A stretch of 64,000 nt of DNA, taken from Cellulomonas cellasea. GTDB lineage: Bacteria; Actinomycetota; Actinomycetes; Actinomycetales; Cellulomonadaceae. Position 1 is the first letter of the stretch. Each line of letters opens with the position of its first letter. Below are positions 8,085 to 17,080 of the stretch, piece by piece. The translations under genes were made by a program, and so were the position numbers. The DNA lies in the NCBI RefSeq assembly GCF_006538745.1, contig NZ_BJLR01000017.1:232706-296705 (forward strand), given 5' to 3'. The notes beneath the pieces were generated by a model that was not told the DNA's origin, searched no databases, and saw only the letters and a program-made list of their open reading frames with translations.

Positions 8085-8698
8085 TGGCCGGGCAGTACAC
8101 CGTCCCGATGGTCGTCGAGCAGCGGCCGACGGGGGAGCGGTTCTCGGACGTCTACAGCCGGCTGCTGTCGGAGCGCATCATCTTCCTCGGGACCGAGATC
8201 GACGACGGCGTCGCGAACGTGACGATCGCGCAGCTGCTGCACCTGCAGTCGGAGAGCGCGGACCTCGACATCAGCCTCTACATCAACTCGCCGGGCGGCT
8301 CGCTCACCGCGCTCATGGCGATCTACGACACGATGCAGTTCGTCAAGCCGCAGGTCCAGACGTTCTGCATGGGCCAGGCGGCCTCGGCGGCGGCGGTCCT
8401 GCTCGCGGCCGGTGCGCCCGGGAAGCGGTTCGCGCTCGAGCACGCGCGGGTGCTGCTGCACCAGCCGTCGGGCGGGGGAGAGGGCACCGCGGCGGACCTC
8501 GAGATCCAGGCCCGCGAGGTCCTGCGGCTGCGCGCCCAGGTCGAGCAGGTGCTCGCGCGGCACACGGGCCACACCGTCGAGAAGCTGCGCGCCGACACCG
8601 ACCGGGACCGCATCCTCACCGCCGACGAGGCTGTCGCGTACGGGCTGGTCGACGGCGTCGTGCGGACGCTCAAGGCGGGTGCGGTGCAGGCCGCGTAG
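8084..8698 (+). CDS. clpP: ATP-dependent Clp protease proteolytic subunit (second of a pair)
   Basis: A 204-aa S14 peptidase. Catalytic Ser101 sits in [12 protein letters not shown] and His126 in [13 protein letters not shown]; the Asp is in the [15 protein letters not shown] segment. The opening PMVVEQ...[19 protein letters not shown] is typical of ClpP2-type subunits, which start with a Y/R-rich loop contacting the ATPase. It overlaps the upstream clpP by one base and would assemble with it into a mixed 14-mer. The convergent ClgR-type gene is 70 bp downstream and is the likely regulator. Confidence 0.93.
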   Translation: MAGQYTVPMVVEQRPTGERFSDVYSRLLSERIIFLGTEIDDGVANVTIAQLLHLQSESADLDISLYINSPGGSLTALMAIYDTMQFVKPQVQTFCMGQAASAAAVLLAAGAPGKRFALEHARVLLHQPSGGGEGTAADLEIQAREVLRLRAQVEQVLARHTGHTVEKLRADTDRDRILTADEAVAYGLVDGVVRTLKAGAVQAA

Positions 8699-8768
8699 CC
8701 CGTGCGGGCGGCCGGGCGACGGCCGGGCCGGCGACGCGCTGCGGCTCCGTGCGGCTCGACGCGGCGGG

Positions 8769-9137
8769 TCAGGCCGCGCGGAGCAGGACCTGGGCGGGCG
8801 CGGCCGTCGTCGGCCCGGGGGCGTGCGCGGGCTGCAGCACGTGGAGCGTGCCGCCGCTCGTGCGCCCCGGGACCGCGGTCAGGTCGAGGACCGGCGCGTG
8901 CCCGACGAGGGTCCGGTGCGCCTCCGCGAGCAGGTCGGCCAGGCCCATGCCCAGCGCGCCGCAGACCGCGACGAGCACCTCCGACGACGCCTCCTTGCGG
9001 CCGCGCTCGATCTCGGAGAGGTACGCGACCGAGACCCGGGCGTCGGTCGCGACGTCCCGCAGCGTGCGGCCCTGCGCCTCGCGCCGGGCCCGCAGGATCG
9101 CGCCGACGAGCCGTCGCAGCAGGGGTTCACGCGCCAT
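8769..9137 (-). CDS. clgR: ClgR/PopR-type XRE regulator of clp genes
   Basis: A 122-aa protein. Residues 10-66 carry the conserved HTH of the clp gene regulator family (RTLRDVATDARVSVAYLSE, then IERGRKEASSEVL). The protein ends in Leu-Leu-Arg-Ala-Ala. In Streptomyces and Corynebacterium, ClgR/PopR proteins activate clpP genes and are themselves degraded by Clp; the C-terminal Ala-Ala is needed for that. ATG start behind a GGGAGG site. Position tail-to-tail with a clpP pair supports the call. A lone half-site-like GCGAACG lies at 9165-9171 upstream; a full ClgR operator is not evident. Confidence 0.85.
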   Translation of the reverse strand: MAREPLLRRLVGAILRARREAQGRTLRDVATDARVSVAYLSEIERGRKEASSEVLVAVCGALGMGLADLLAEAHRTLVGHAPVLDLTAVPGRTSGGTLHVLQPAHAPGPTTAAPAQVLLRAA

Positions 9138-9285
9138 GGGGACCTCCCGGGTCGTCTCCTGGCGAACGTAGCAGCGCACGCGGCGCCTGCACCGGCGGCG
9201 CGGTCCGCCCGCAGCGAACGATGAGTTCCGGCGCGCGCGCCGGTCCACACCCTCGACCAGCGACCAGCTCCCCGAGGAGAGACCC

Positions 9286-9918
9286 GTGCGGCTCACCGTG
9301 CACACGTTCCTGACCGTCGACGGCGTCATGCAGGGTCCCGGCGCGGCCGACGAGGACCCCTCGGGCGGCTTCACGCGCGGCGGCTGGCTCGTGCCGTACG
9401 CCGACGAGGACATGGGCGCGATCGTGGACGACTGGTTCACGCGCGCCGGGGCGATCCTGCTCGGGCGTACGACGTTCGACATGATGCGCGACTACTGGAC
9501 GCAGGTGACCGACCCCGACGACCTCGTCGGCGTCGCGCTCAACGGGCTGCCCAAGTACCTCGCGTCGCGCACCGTGTCCGAGCCCGGCTGGGCGGCGACC
9601 ACGGTGCTGCAGGGCGACGTCGTGGAGGCGATCGCCGCGCTCAAGGAGAAGCCCGGCGAGGAGCTCCAGGTGCACGGCAGCGGCGCGCTCGTCCGCACGC
9701 TGCACGCCGCGGGGCTCGTCGACGAGTTCCGGCTCCTCGTGTTCCCCGTCGCCGTCGGGCACGGCAAGCGCCTGTTCGCCGAGGACGCGCCGCCGACCGG
9801 CTTCGACCTCGTCGAGCAGCGGCGCACCCGGTCCGGGGCGGTGTACTCGGCGCTGCGGCCGACGCCCTTCGAGGCCGCCGACCACCCGATGCCCGAGGAC
9901 GGCCGCGCGACGTTCTGA
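9286..9918 (+). CDS. Dihydrofolate reductase family (RibD C-terminal-like) protein
   Basis: A 210-aa soluble protein of the RibD_C/YyaP fold. It opens with a beta-strand and TVDGVMQGPG, the usual start of this family. GAILLGRTTFDMM is the nucleotide-binding loop, and LQVHGSGALVRTL matches the second Gly-rich motif. The GTG start follows a GAGGAGAG site. Members reduce pteridine-like or unknown small substrates with NADPH; the specific reaction cannot be assigned. It stands alone between the clgR promoter region and the DUF4173 gene. Confidence 0.88.
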   Translation: MRLTVHTFLTVDGVMQGPGAADEDPSGGFTRGGWLVPYADEDMGAIVDDWFTRAGAILLGRTTFDMMRDYWTQVTDPDDLVGVALNGLPKYLASRTVSEPGWAATTVLQGDVVEAIAALKEKPGEELQVHGSGALVRTLHAAGLVDEFRLLVFPVAVGHGKRLFAEDAPPTGFDLVEQRRTRSGAVYSALRPTPFEAADHPMPEDGRATF

Positions 9919-10026
9919 CCAGCGCGGGCGCGCCGCCCGGGGCACCCTCACAGGATGTCCACGGACGTGAGCACAACCCTCACCGGACCGCCCCCGCCGC
10001 AGCCGCCGCGGGCGTCCGGCAGTCCC

Positions 10027-10032
10027 TAGCGT
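10027..10032 (+). promoter_or_regulatory. -10 box of a leaderless promoter for the DUF4173 gene
   Basis: TAGCGT lies 7 nt before the ATG at 10040; no ribosome site is present. Confidence 0.55.
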
Positions 10033-10039
10033 TGCCGCC

Positions 10040-11869
10040 ATGACCGACGCCGGCCCGCCCGCCACCCCGACCTCACCGGAGCCCGAGCGGCACGAGCCGG
10101 ACGCCGCCGCCGCACCGACGCCCGGGGCCCCGGGCGCTCCCGCACCGGGGACACCGGCGGCGGACCCGGCCGCTCCGACGCCGGCGATGACGCCCGACGC
10201 GCCGGGCCGTCCGACCACGCCCGCCCCTGGCCCGGCCACGGCCCCGGCCGGTCCCGCTGCCCCCGGCACGACGACCGCCCCGCCGCCGCCCGGCGCAACA
10301 GTCCCCGGCGCCGTCCGCGCGTACGCCGCCCCCACCGGCGGCGGCGTCGCGACCGCCGCGCCGCCCACGACGTGGCCCGCACCGACGTACCTGCCCCCGC
10401 CGCTCCCGCCGACCCGGTTCACCCTCGCGCGGGACGAGTTCTGGGCCGCCCGCGCCCTGCCCGCGCCCGCACCGGTCCTCGCGGCGTGCGCCGGCGTCGG
10501 GGCGCTCGGCGGGCTGCTGCTCGTCGGGCACCCGCTCGGCCTCGGCGCGGCGCTCGTCGGGCTCGCCGTGTGGGCCGCGGCGGCGCCGACGCTCGTGCGG
10601 CGCCGGGCGTGGGGCTCGCTCGTGACCGCCGCGCTCGCGGTCGCGCTCGTGGCGATGGTCGCGGTGCGCGACGCCGCCTGGGTCGTCGCGCTGTGCCTGA
10701 CGGTCGCCGCGGTCGCCGGGGCCGTCGCCGCGACGTCCGCACGCAGCGCACCGGCGGTCGCGTCGAGCCTGCTGAGCTGGGGTGCGGGCGCGCTGCGCGC
10801 CCTGCCGTGGGTCCGGCACGGCGTGGGGGCGCTCGTCGGCACGCGCCGCGCCGAGCTGCTCGTCGCGCTGCGCAGCGTCGCGGTCACCGTGGTCCTGCTC
10901 GTCGTCTTCGGGGCGCTGTTCGCGAGCGCCGACACCGTGTTCGCGAGCTACCTGCCGCGGTTCGGCGTCGGGCTGCTGCCCGCGCAGCTCGCCGTCGGGA
11001 CGCTCGTCGCGCTCGTCGCCGCGACGCTCGCCCACCTCGCGCTCGCGCCGCCCGCGTGGTCCGACCACCGGCTGCCGGAGGGGAGGCCGGCGCGGCGCGG
11101 GGAGTGGCTGCTGCCGGTCGTGGCGCTCGGCACGCTCGTGCTGGCGTTCGTGCTGGTCCAGGTCGGGGCGCTCGTCGACGGCCACCGGCACGTGCTCGAG
11201 ACGCTCGGCCTGAGCTACGCCGAGTACGCCCGCCAGGGCTTCGCGCAGCTCGTGGCCGTGACGGCGCTGACCCTCGTCGTCGTCGGCCTCGCGGCCCGGC
11301 GGGCGCCGCGCGGGACGTCGCAGGACCGGCTGGTCTCACGCGTCGCGCTCGGGTTCCTGTGCGTCGGGTCGCTCGGGGTCGTCGCCTCGGCGCTGCGCCG
11401 CATGGACCTGTACGTCGAGACGTTCGGCCTGACCCGGCTGCGGCTGCTCGTGCTCGTCGGCGAGATCGTGCTCGCAGTGCTGCTCGTGCTCGTCATGGCG
11501 GCGGGCGTGCGCTGGCGCGGGACCTGGCTCCCGCGCGCCGCGGTCCAGGTGGTGGCCGTCGCGATGCTCGCGCTCGCGCTCGCGAACCCCGACGCGCAGA
11601 TCGTGCGGCACAACACGACCGAGGAGGCCCGCGAGCAGCTCGACGTGCTGTACCTGCGGGGGCTCTCGGCGGACGCGGTGCCGGCGCTCGACACGCTCGA
11701 CGAGCCGTTGCGCTCGTGCGTGCTCGACGGCCGCGTCGTCGTCGCACCCGAGGGCCTCGGCGACCTGAACCTGTCGCGGTCGCGTGCCGCGGCGGTGCTC
11801 GCGGAGGGGGCGCCCGTGGACTCCGACGGCGGCTCGGCGTGCACGAGCGCCTATCGCGGGAGCCGGTGA
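10040..11869 (+). CDS. DUF4173-family polytopic membrane protein
   Basis: A 609-aa protein. Residues 1-120 are a Pro/Ala/Gly-rich, likely disordered cytoplasmic tail. About 11-12 membrane helices follow, through residue ~530. Between them sits LGLSYAEYARQGFAQL near 390-405, the hallmark of DUF4153/DUF4173 proteins. The C-terminal 70 residues are soluble and include the HNTTEEA motif. The function of the family is not known; members are often found near stress or sporulation regulators. The gene has its own promoter and no operon partner. Confidence 0.87.
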   Translation: MTDAGPPATPTSPEPERHEPDAAAAPTPGAPGAPAPGTPAADPAAPTPAMTPDAPGRPTTPAPGPATAPAGPAAPGTTTAPPPPGATVPGAVRAYAAPTGGGVATAAPPTTWPAPTYLPPPLPPTRFTLARDEFWAARALPAPAPVLAACAGVGALGGLLLVGHPLGLGAALVGLAVWAAAAPTLVRRRAWGSLVTAALAVALVAMVAVRDAAWVVALCLTVAAVAGAVAATSARSAPAVASSLLSWGAGALRALPWVRHGVGALVGTRRAELLVALRSVAVTVVLLVVFGALFASADTVFASYLPRFGVGLLPAQLAVGTLVALVAATLAHLALAPPAWSDHRLPEGRPARRGEWLLPVVALGTLVLAFVLVQVGALVDGHRHVLETLGLSYAEYARQGFAQLVAVTALTLVVVGLAARRAPRGTSQDRLVSRVALGFLCVGSLGVVASALRRMDLYVETFGLTRLRLLVLVGEIVLAVLLVLVMAAGVRWRGTWLPRAAVQVVAVAMLALALANPDAQIVRHNTTEEAREQLDVLYLRGLSADAVPALDTLDEPLRSCVLDGRVVVAPEGLGDLNLSRSRAAAVLAEGAPVDSDGGSACTSAYRGSR

Positions 11870-11917
11870 CCCGCCCCGGCGCCACCGCGCGAGCGGCATC
11901 CTGCGACCCGTTTCGTG

Positions 11918-11946
11918 TTGCGGGCCTGGTGGAGCGCGTTTAGCGT
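11918..11946 (+). promoter_or_regulatory. Sigma-70-like promoter for the MFS transporter gene
   Basis: TTGCGG (11918-11923) and TAGCGT (11941-11946) are separated by 17 bp, about 65 bp upstream of the ATG at 12013. The gene has an AGGAG ribosome site, so this transcript would have a leader. Confidence 0.55.
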
Positions 11947-12012
11947 CCGGAAATCGGGTGAGGCCGGAATTCCCCTCACCCTTTCCGTCGCCACGCGCAC
12001 ACAGGAGTCCGC

Positions 12013-13521
12013 ATGGACGCGACAGCCCAGAGCCTCACCGAACCGCGTTCCGTCCGCAGTCTCATCCCCGCCCGCATGGACCGGCTGCCGTGGACGAGGT
12101 TCCACTGGATGGTCGTCATCGGACTCGGCATCTCCTGGATCCTCGACGGCCTCGAGATCCAGCTCGTCGCGAACGTCGGGTCGATCCTGACCAAGGACGA
12201 GAGCGGCCTCGGGATCTCGAACACCGAGGTGGGGCTGCTCGCGTCGGTGTACCTGATCGGCCAGGTCGTCGGCGCCCTCGTGTTCGGACGGATGACGGAC
12301 CGGCTGGGGCGGCGCCGGCTGTTCATCATGACGCTCGCGATCTACCTGATCGGCAGCGGCCTCGCGGGCGTCTCGTGGGACCTGTACTCGTTCCTGGTGT
12401 TCCGGTTCATCGCGGGCATGGGCATCGGCGGGGAGTACACCGCGATCAACTCGGCGATCGACGAGCTCATCCCGGCGCACTACCGCGGACGCGTCGACAT
12501 CGCGGTCAACGGCACCTACTGGGGCGGCGCGCTGCTCGGCTCGCTCGGCGCGCTGGTGCTGCTGGACCCGGACCTCGTGCCGATCTTCTGGGGCTGGCGC
12601 ATCTGCTTCTTCATCGGCCCGATCCTGGGCCTGGTGATCATCTACATCCGGCGGCACATCCCGGAGAGCCCGCGCTGGCAGCTCACGCACGGGTACACCG
12701 AGCAGGCCGAGGCGACGGTCGACGGGATCGAGGAGTCGGTCCGCAGCCACGGCGTCGAGCTCCCGCCCGTCGACGAGACCAAGGCCATCGAGGTGGTGGG
12801 CGAGAAGTCGATCCCGCTCACGCAGGTCGCGCGGGTCATGTTCCGGCAGTACCCGCGCCGCGCGGTGCTCGGCGCGACCATGATGATCACGCAGTCGTTC
12901 CTCTACAACGCGATCTTCTTCAGCTACGCGCTCGTGCTGAACAACTTCTTCGACGTGCCCGACGAGCGTGTCCCGCTCTACTTCATCCCGTTCGCGATCG
13001 GGAACCTCGCCGGTCCGCTGCTCCTGGGCCACCTGTTCGACACGTGGGGCCGGCGGCGGATGATCCTGCTGACGTACGGGCTCGCGTCGGTCGTGCTGGC
13101 GCTCGCGGCCGTGCTGTTCAGCGCGGGCGTGCTGACCGCGGCCACGCAGACGCTGCTGTGGTGCATCTGCTTCTTCTTCGCGTCGGCCGGCGCGTCGTCC
13201 GCGTACCTCACCGTGAGCGAGATCTTCCCGATCGAGCTGCGCGGGCAGGCGATCGCGTTCTTCTTCTGCATCGCGCAGGCCGCGGGTGCGGTCGCGGCGA
13301 TCGTCTACGCCTCGCTCGTCGGCGACGGCACCGAGCGGGGCCCCCTCACCGCGGGGTACTTCGTCGGTGCGGCGTTCATGCTCACGGGCGGGCTCGTGGC
13401 GTGGTTCATCGGCATCAACGCCGAGCGCCAGTCGCTCGAGGACATCGCCGAGCCCGTCACGTCGGTGAAGCGGCGCGGCGCGACCCGCATGGAAGGACCC
13501 AACCCGCTCGCGGGCACCTGA
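12013..13521 (+). CDS. MFS transporter, sugar-porter/SV2-like
   Basis: A 502-aa protein with 12 predicted membrane helices. The loop between helices 2 and 3 carries GRMTDRLGRRRLF, the MFS signature A. Helix 4 has RFIAGMGIGGEY, and PESPRWQL follows helix 6, as in sugar and metabolite porters. A second copy of the loop motif (GHLFDTWGRRRM) follows helix 8. It likely moves a sugar or organic acid by proton coupling; the substrate cannot be inferred. A strong hairpin follows 113 bp after the stop. Confidence 0.92.
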   Translation: MDATAQSLTEPRSVRSLIPARMDRLPWTRFHWMVVIGLGISWILDGLEIQLVANVGSILTKDESGLGISNTEVGLLASVYLIGQVVGALVFGRMTDRLGRRRLFIMTLAIYLIGSGLAGVSWDLYSFLVFRFIAGMGIGGEYTAINSAIDELIPAHYRGRVDIAVNGTYWGGALLGSLGALVLLDPDLVPIFWGWRICFFIGPILGLVIIYIRRHIPESPRWQLTHGYTEQAEATVDGIEESVRSHGVELPPVDETKAIEVVGEKSIPLTQVARVMFRQYPRRAVLGATMMITQSFLYNAIFFSYALVLNNFFDVPDERVPLYFIPFAIGNLAGPLLLGHLFDTWGRRRMILLTYGLASVVLALAAVLFSAGVLTAATQTLLWCICFFFASAGASSAYLTVSEIFPIELRGQAIAFFFCIAQAAGAVAAIVYASLVGDGTERGPLTAGYFVGAAFMLTGGLVAWFIGINAERQSLEDIAEPVTSVKRRGATRMEGPNPLAGT

Positions 13522-13634
13522 CCCGCGGATCCGTCACTCCGCACCATCTCGCCCGCGCCGCCGGGCGGGACCTGAGTCCCGGGGCGATGTTGGCCCGGAC
13601 GCCCCCGAGGTCCCCGCGCGGCACGACGACCGGA

Positions 13635-13661
13635 GGCCCCGCACCAGCACGGTGCGGGGCC
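13635..13661. terminator. Bidirectional terminator hairpin between convergent genes
   Basis: Perfect 11-bp arms (GGCCCCGCACC / GGTGCGGGGCC) flank a 5-nt loop (AGCAC). It lies between the MFS gene (+) and the NmrA-like gene (-), 15 bp beyond the end of the latter. There is no T-run on either side, as usual in high-GC actinobacteria. Confidence 0.75.
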
Positions 13662-13676
13662 CCCGGCGTCCCCGGG

Positions 13677-14660
13677 TCAGCCGACGGCGGCGACGTCCCA
13701 CGCCCCGGCGGCGGCCGCGTCGCGGGCGTACTCGGCGAAGTCGCGCGGCGGGCGGCCGAGCGCGCGCTGCACGCCGTCGGTGACCGCGCTGTTGCGCCCG
13801 TCGAGCACGGTCGTGAACAGGTAGGTGAGCAGCCACACCTCGTCGTCGGACGCGCCCGCCTCGGCCATCGCGGCGGCGTAGTCGGCGACGGGCACCTCGA
13901 CGTAGGTGATCGCGCGTCCGGTCGCGGCGCCGATCTCGGCGACGGCCTGCCCGAACGTGAGCAGGCGCGGACCGGTGACCTCGTACAGCTCGCCCGCGTG
14001 GCCGTCCTCGGTCAGCGCGGCGACGGCGACGTCCGCGATGTCGTCGGCGTCCACGAACGGCTCGAGCACGTCGCCCGCCGGGAGCACGACCTCGCCCGCG
14101 AGCACGCCGTCGACGAGGTAGTACTCGCTGAAGTTCTGGTCGAACCACGCGGCCCGGACGACCGTCGCGGGGATGCGGCTCGCGAGCACGAGGCGCTCGC
14201 ACTCCTCGGCGCCCTCCTCGCCGCGGCCGGACAGCAGCACGAGCCGGCGGACGCCGGCCGCCTCGGCGCGGGCGACGAACGCGCGGACGACGTCGGCGGC
14301 ACCGGGGACTGCGAGGTCGGGCACGAAGCAGACGTAGACGGCGTCGACGCCGTCGAGCGCGGCATCCCACGTCGATGGTGCCTCCCACGCGAACGCGGGG
14401 GTCGCCGAGCGGGAGCCGATGCGCACGTCGACGCCGCGGTCGCGCAGGCGGGCGGCGACGCGGCGACCGGTCTTGCCGGTGCCGCCGAGGACGAGGACGG
14501 TCCCGGGGTCGGCGAGGGGCGTCCGGGTCGGGGACGACGCCCCCGTCGGCGTGGGCGGTGCGGGGGCGGCTGACGGCGCGGTGCCGGTCGCGGGACCCGG
14601 GGAGCCGGCGCCGGGGGTCGTGGTCGGGGCGGTGGTCGTCGGGCTGGGCGTGTGCGTCAT
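13677..14660 (-). CDS. NmrA-like NAD(P)-binding protein (atypical SDR)
   Basis: A 327-aa protein. Residues 1-52 are an unusual Thr/Pro/Ala-rich tail. A Rossmann start follows (VLVLGGTGKTGRRVA, GxxGxxG), then LLSGRGEEGAEECERLVLAS and VRAAWFDQNFSEYY, typical of NmrA/TMR-like proteins that sense or reduce with NADP. The ATG at 14660 is used; without the tail the protein would be the usual ~275 aa, so a later start is possible. It is divergent from an AraC regulator 81 bp away, which suggests that regulator controls it. Confidence 0.87.
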   Translation of the reverse strand: MTHTPSPTTTAPTTTPGAGSPGPATGTAPSAAPAPPTPTGASSPTRTPLADPGTVLVLGGTGKTGRRVAARLRDRGVDVRIGSRSATPAFAWEAPSTWDAALDGVDAVYVCFVPDLAVPGAADVVRAFVARAEAAGVRRLVLLSGRGEEGAEECERLVLASRIPATVVRAAWFDQNFSEYYLVDGVLAGEVVLPAGDVLEPFVDADDIADVAVAALTEDGHAGELYEVTGPRLLTFGQAVAEIGAATGRAITYVEVPVADYAAAMAEAGASDDEVWLLTYLFTTVLDGRNSAVTDGVQRALGRPPRDFAEYARDAAAAGAWDVAAVG

Positions 14661-14728
14661 GGGACGAGCCAACCGCGTCCCGGCGAGACGGTGAATGGTT
14701 CAGGAGCGCGCAGACATGCGCGAGAGTC

Positions 14729-14734
14729 TACGCT
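14729..14734 (+). promoter_or_regulatory. -10 box of a leaderless promoter for the AraC gene
   Basis: TACGCT lies 7 nt before the ATG at 14742, in the 81-bp gap shared with the divergent NmrA-like gene. Confidence 0.55.
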
Positions 14735-14741
14735 CGGCCCC

Positions 14742-15695
14742 ATGGACCCGATCTCCGGTCTGCTCGACTCGCCCCGCGCGCTCGGCGCCTTCCTGCTGCG
14801 CGCCGTCATGGCGCCGCCGTGGTCCATCCGCGTCCAGGACCGCGCGCCGATCACCGTCGTGGCCCTGCTGCGGGGCTCGGCGTGCGTCCTGCCCACGGCC
14901 GGCGGGACGGAGCTGCTCGGCCCCGGCGACGTGGCGGTCCTGCGCGGGCCGGACCCGTACACGATCGCCGACCGGCCCGAGACGCCGCCGAGCGTGATCG
15001 TCCACCCGGACCAGAGCTGCACGACGGTCGACGGCGACAGCCTCGTGCTCTCGATGCAGCTCGGCGTGCGGACGTGGGGCAACGACCACGACGGCCCCGA
15101 CCTCATGCTGATCGGCACCTACCCCGAGCACAGCGTCGTGGGCGAGCGCCTGCTGCGTGCGCTGCCGCCGCTCGTCGTGGTGCGCCGGGGGGAGGGCGCG
15201 ACGGCCGTCGTCGACGCCCTGGCCGCCGAGATCGTGCGCGACGCCCCCGGCCAGGCCGTCGTGCTCGACCGGCTGCTCGACCTCGTCCTCGTCGCCGCCG
15301 TGCGGGCGTGGTGCGCGCGACCCGGCGACGACACCCCCGCGTGGTTCCGCGCGCACGGCGACCCCGTGGTCGGGCGGGCTCTGCGGCTCGTGCACGACCG
15401 GCCCGCCGAGCCGTGGACGGTCGCCGGGCTCGCCGCCGAGGTCGGCGTGTCCCGCGCCGCGTTCGCGCGCCGGTTCACCGAGCTCGTCGGCGAGCCGCCC
15501 ATGACCTACCTCGCGGGCTGGCGCATGGCGCTCGCGGCGGACGCCCTGCGCGCCACCGACGCGACGCTCGAGACCGTCGCGCGCCGGGTCGGGTACGGCG
15601 GCGCGTTCGCGCTGAGCACCGCGTTCCGGCGCGCCCACGGGGTCAGCCCGCAGGCGTACCGGACGCGGCTGCGTCAGTCACCGATCTCGGTCTGA
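14742..15695 (+). CDS. AraC-family transcription regulator with cupin-like N-terminus
   Basis: A 317-aa regulator. Residues 10-180 form a beta-rich cupin-type sensor domain (WSIRVQDRAPITVVALLRG; LLGPGDVAVLRGPDPYTI). Residues about 215-315 form the double HTH: WTVAGLAAEVGVSRAAFARR, and VARRVGYGGAFALSTAFRR with the closing GVSPQAYR. ATG at 14742 is preceded by a leaderless-type box. The gene is divergent from the NmrA-like oxidoreductase, a common target arrangement. Its last 22 bp overlap the end of the convergent gene. Confidence 0.92.
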   Translation: MDPISGLLDSPRALGAFLLRAVMAPPWSIRVQDRAPITVVALLRGSACVLPTAGGTELLGPGDVAVLRGPDPYTIADRPETPPSVIVHPDQSCTTVDGDSLVLSMQLGVRTWGNDHDGPDLMLIGTYPEHSVVGERLLRALPPLVVVRRGEGATAVVDALAAEIVRDAPGQAVVLDRLLDLVLVAAVRAWCARPGDDTPAWFRAHGDPVVGRALRLVHDRPAEPWTVAGLAAEVGVSRAAFARRFTELVGEPPMTYLAGWRMALAADALRATDATLETVARRVGYGGAFALSTAFRRAHGVSPQAYRTRLRQSPISV

Positions 15696-17080
15696 GGCGC
15701 CGAAGCGACGATCTCCGGTGCCACCCCGAACGCGCTGGACCGGCCCGGCTCGCCCTCCACGAGCCGGCGGACCACCCCGGTCACGGGGTCGACGGCGACG
15801 AGCGCGTCCACGGTCGGCTCGTCGCCCACCGGCCGTGGACGCTCCGTCGCGACGAGCTCCCCACCCCGCACGCCCGCGACCCGGAGCCCGGGCGCACCCC
15901 CGGCGCTCAACGGCGTCGCCCGTCCGTCCGTCACGTCCCACCACCGGGCCTGCGACTCGCGGGGGCCGAACGTGCCGGCGACGAGCCGGTCACCGACGCG
16001 CCACATCCCGCCGAGCGACGTGGCCGCCGGCATGTCCGCCAGCCGGCGCGGCTGGTCCCCACCGACCGGGACCAGCCAGAACTCGCTCTCGGCGCCGACC
16101 GCGAAGGGCCCCGACCCGTCGACCGAGCACTCGTGCAGGACCTTCGCCGGCCCGACCCACATCCACGCCCGGCACGCGGCCGGCAGGTCGGGGTAGGGAG
16201 CCGCCATCGCGATCGCGGTGAGACGGTCGGTGCGCAGGGCCCGCGGGCCGGCGACGTCGTTGAGGACGACGAACGCCGTGTCCGGGCTCGGTAGCAGGGC
16301 GGCCGAGCCGTAGTGGCGCTCGAACCCCGGGCTCTCCGCCAGCACGGACCCGTCGGGCGCGACCCGGCGCAGGACGATCCCGCCGGCGGCCTGCGTGTCC
16401 AGGACGTCTCCCGAGCTGTCGTGCAGCATCGCGCGCCCCACCGACGGGGTGGCGAGGTCCGGGCCGCGCTCGCCGGTGAGCAGGTCGGCGACCCAGGCCG
16501 TGCCCGTGCCCCGCCCCACCAGCGCGCGCGTGCTGCCAGGAGCCCAGTCGAGGACGTAGGTGTCCTCCAGGTCGAGCGGCGTCGGCACGAGGTACGGGCG
16601 ACCGTCGGGGCTCAGGAGGTACACCTGCGCCGGCGAGCTCGCGGTGCTGGCGTCGGCGAAGGGCTGGTACCGGACGAGCAGCCACCCCGCGCCCGAGGTC
16701 TCGAGCATCCCGGGGGCCATCGGCTCCGCGTCGCGGAACGTCGGGGTGGGCGGCGGTGCCGGGGGCGCCGTCGGCGTCGGGCTCGGGCTGGGCGTCGGCG
16801 TCGGTGTCGTCGGTGCCGGCGTCGGGGTGGGCGTCGTCGGTGCGGGCACCGGGACGGCCGGGGGCTGCGGCGCGGTGTCCCACGCCTGGACCCCGACGGC
16901 GATCCCGCCCACGACGGCGAGGCTCGCGACGGCGGTCGCGCCCGCCCGGACGGCGCGGCGTCGCGTCACCCGGCGTGCGAGGGCGCCCGACTCGAGCGTG
17001 GGGTCGGGGGCGGACGCCGCGGCGACGTGGCGCTCCTGGTCAGCGAAGCCGCGCAGCGCGGCGGCGAGGTCGTCGTTCAT
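15674..17080 (-). CDS. Membrane-anchored propeller-like protein, partner of the ECF sigma factor
   Basis: A 468-aa protein. The N-terminal ~55 residues are cytoplasmic (MNDDLAAALRGFADQERH), then one membrane helix near 60-80 (AVASLAVVGGIAVGVQAW). A Pro/Thr linker runs from about 85 to 125. The remaining 340 residues look like a beta-propeller sensor (repeated D-G and W-x-V-G-D strands). The start overlaps the sigma factor stop by 4 bp (ATGA). Sigma factors of this type often have a one-helix partner acting as anti-sigma or sensor, but no HxxxCxxC zinc motif is visible, so the anti-sigma role is inference. The stop lies inside the AraC coding end. Confidence 0.8.
   Translation of the reverse strand: MNDDLAAALRGFADQERHVAAASAPDPTLESGALARRVTRRRAVRAGATAVASLAVVGGIAVGVQAWDTAPQPPAVPVPAPTTPTPTPAPTTPTPTPSPSPTPTAPPAPPPTPTFRDAEPMAPGMLETSGAGWLLVRYQPFADASTASSPAQVYLLSPDGRPYLVPTPLDLEDTYVLDWAPGSTRALVGRGTGTAWVADLLTGERGPDLATPSVGRAMLHDSSGDVLDTQAAGGIVLRRVAPDGSVLAESPGFERHYGSAALLPSPDTAFVVLNDVAGPRALRTDRLTAIAMAAPYPDLPAACRAWMWVGPAKVLHECSVDGSGPFAVGAESEFWLVPVGGDQPRRLADMPAATSLGGMWRVGDRLVAGTFGPRESQARWWDVTDGRATPLSAGGAPGLRVAGVRGGELVATERPRPVGDEPTVDALVAVDPVTGVVRRLVEGEPGRSSAFGVAPEIVASAPQTEIGD

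Noticed and set aside
8699..8768. Terminator between the clpP pair and clgR.
   Set aside because: CGGCCG-type repeats are present but arms are short and not convincingly complementary.
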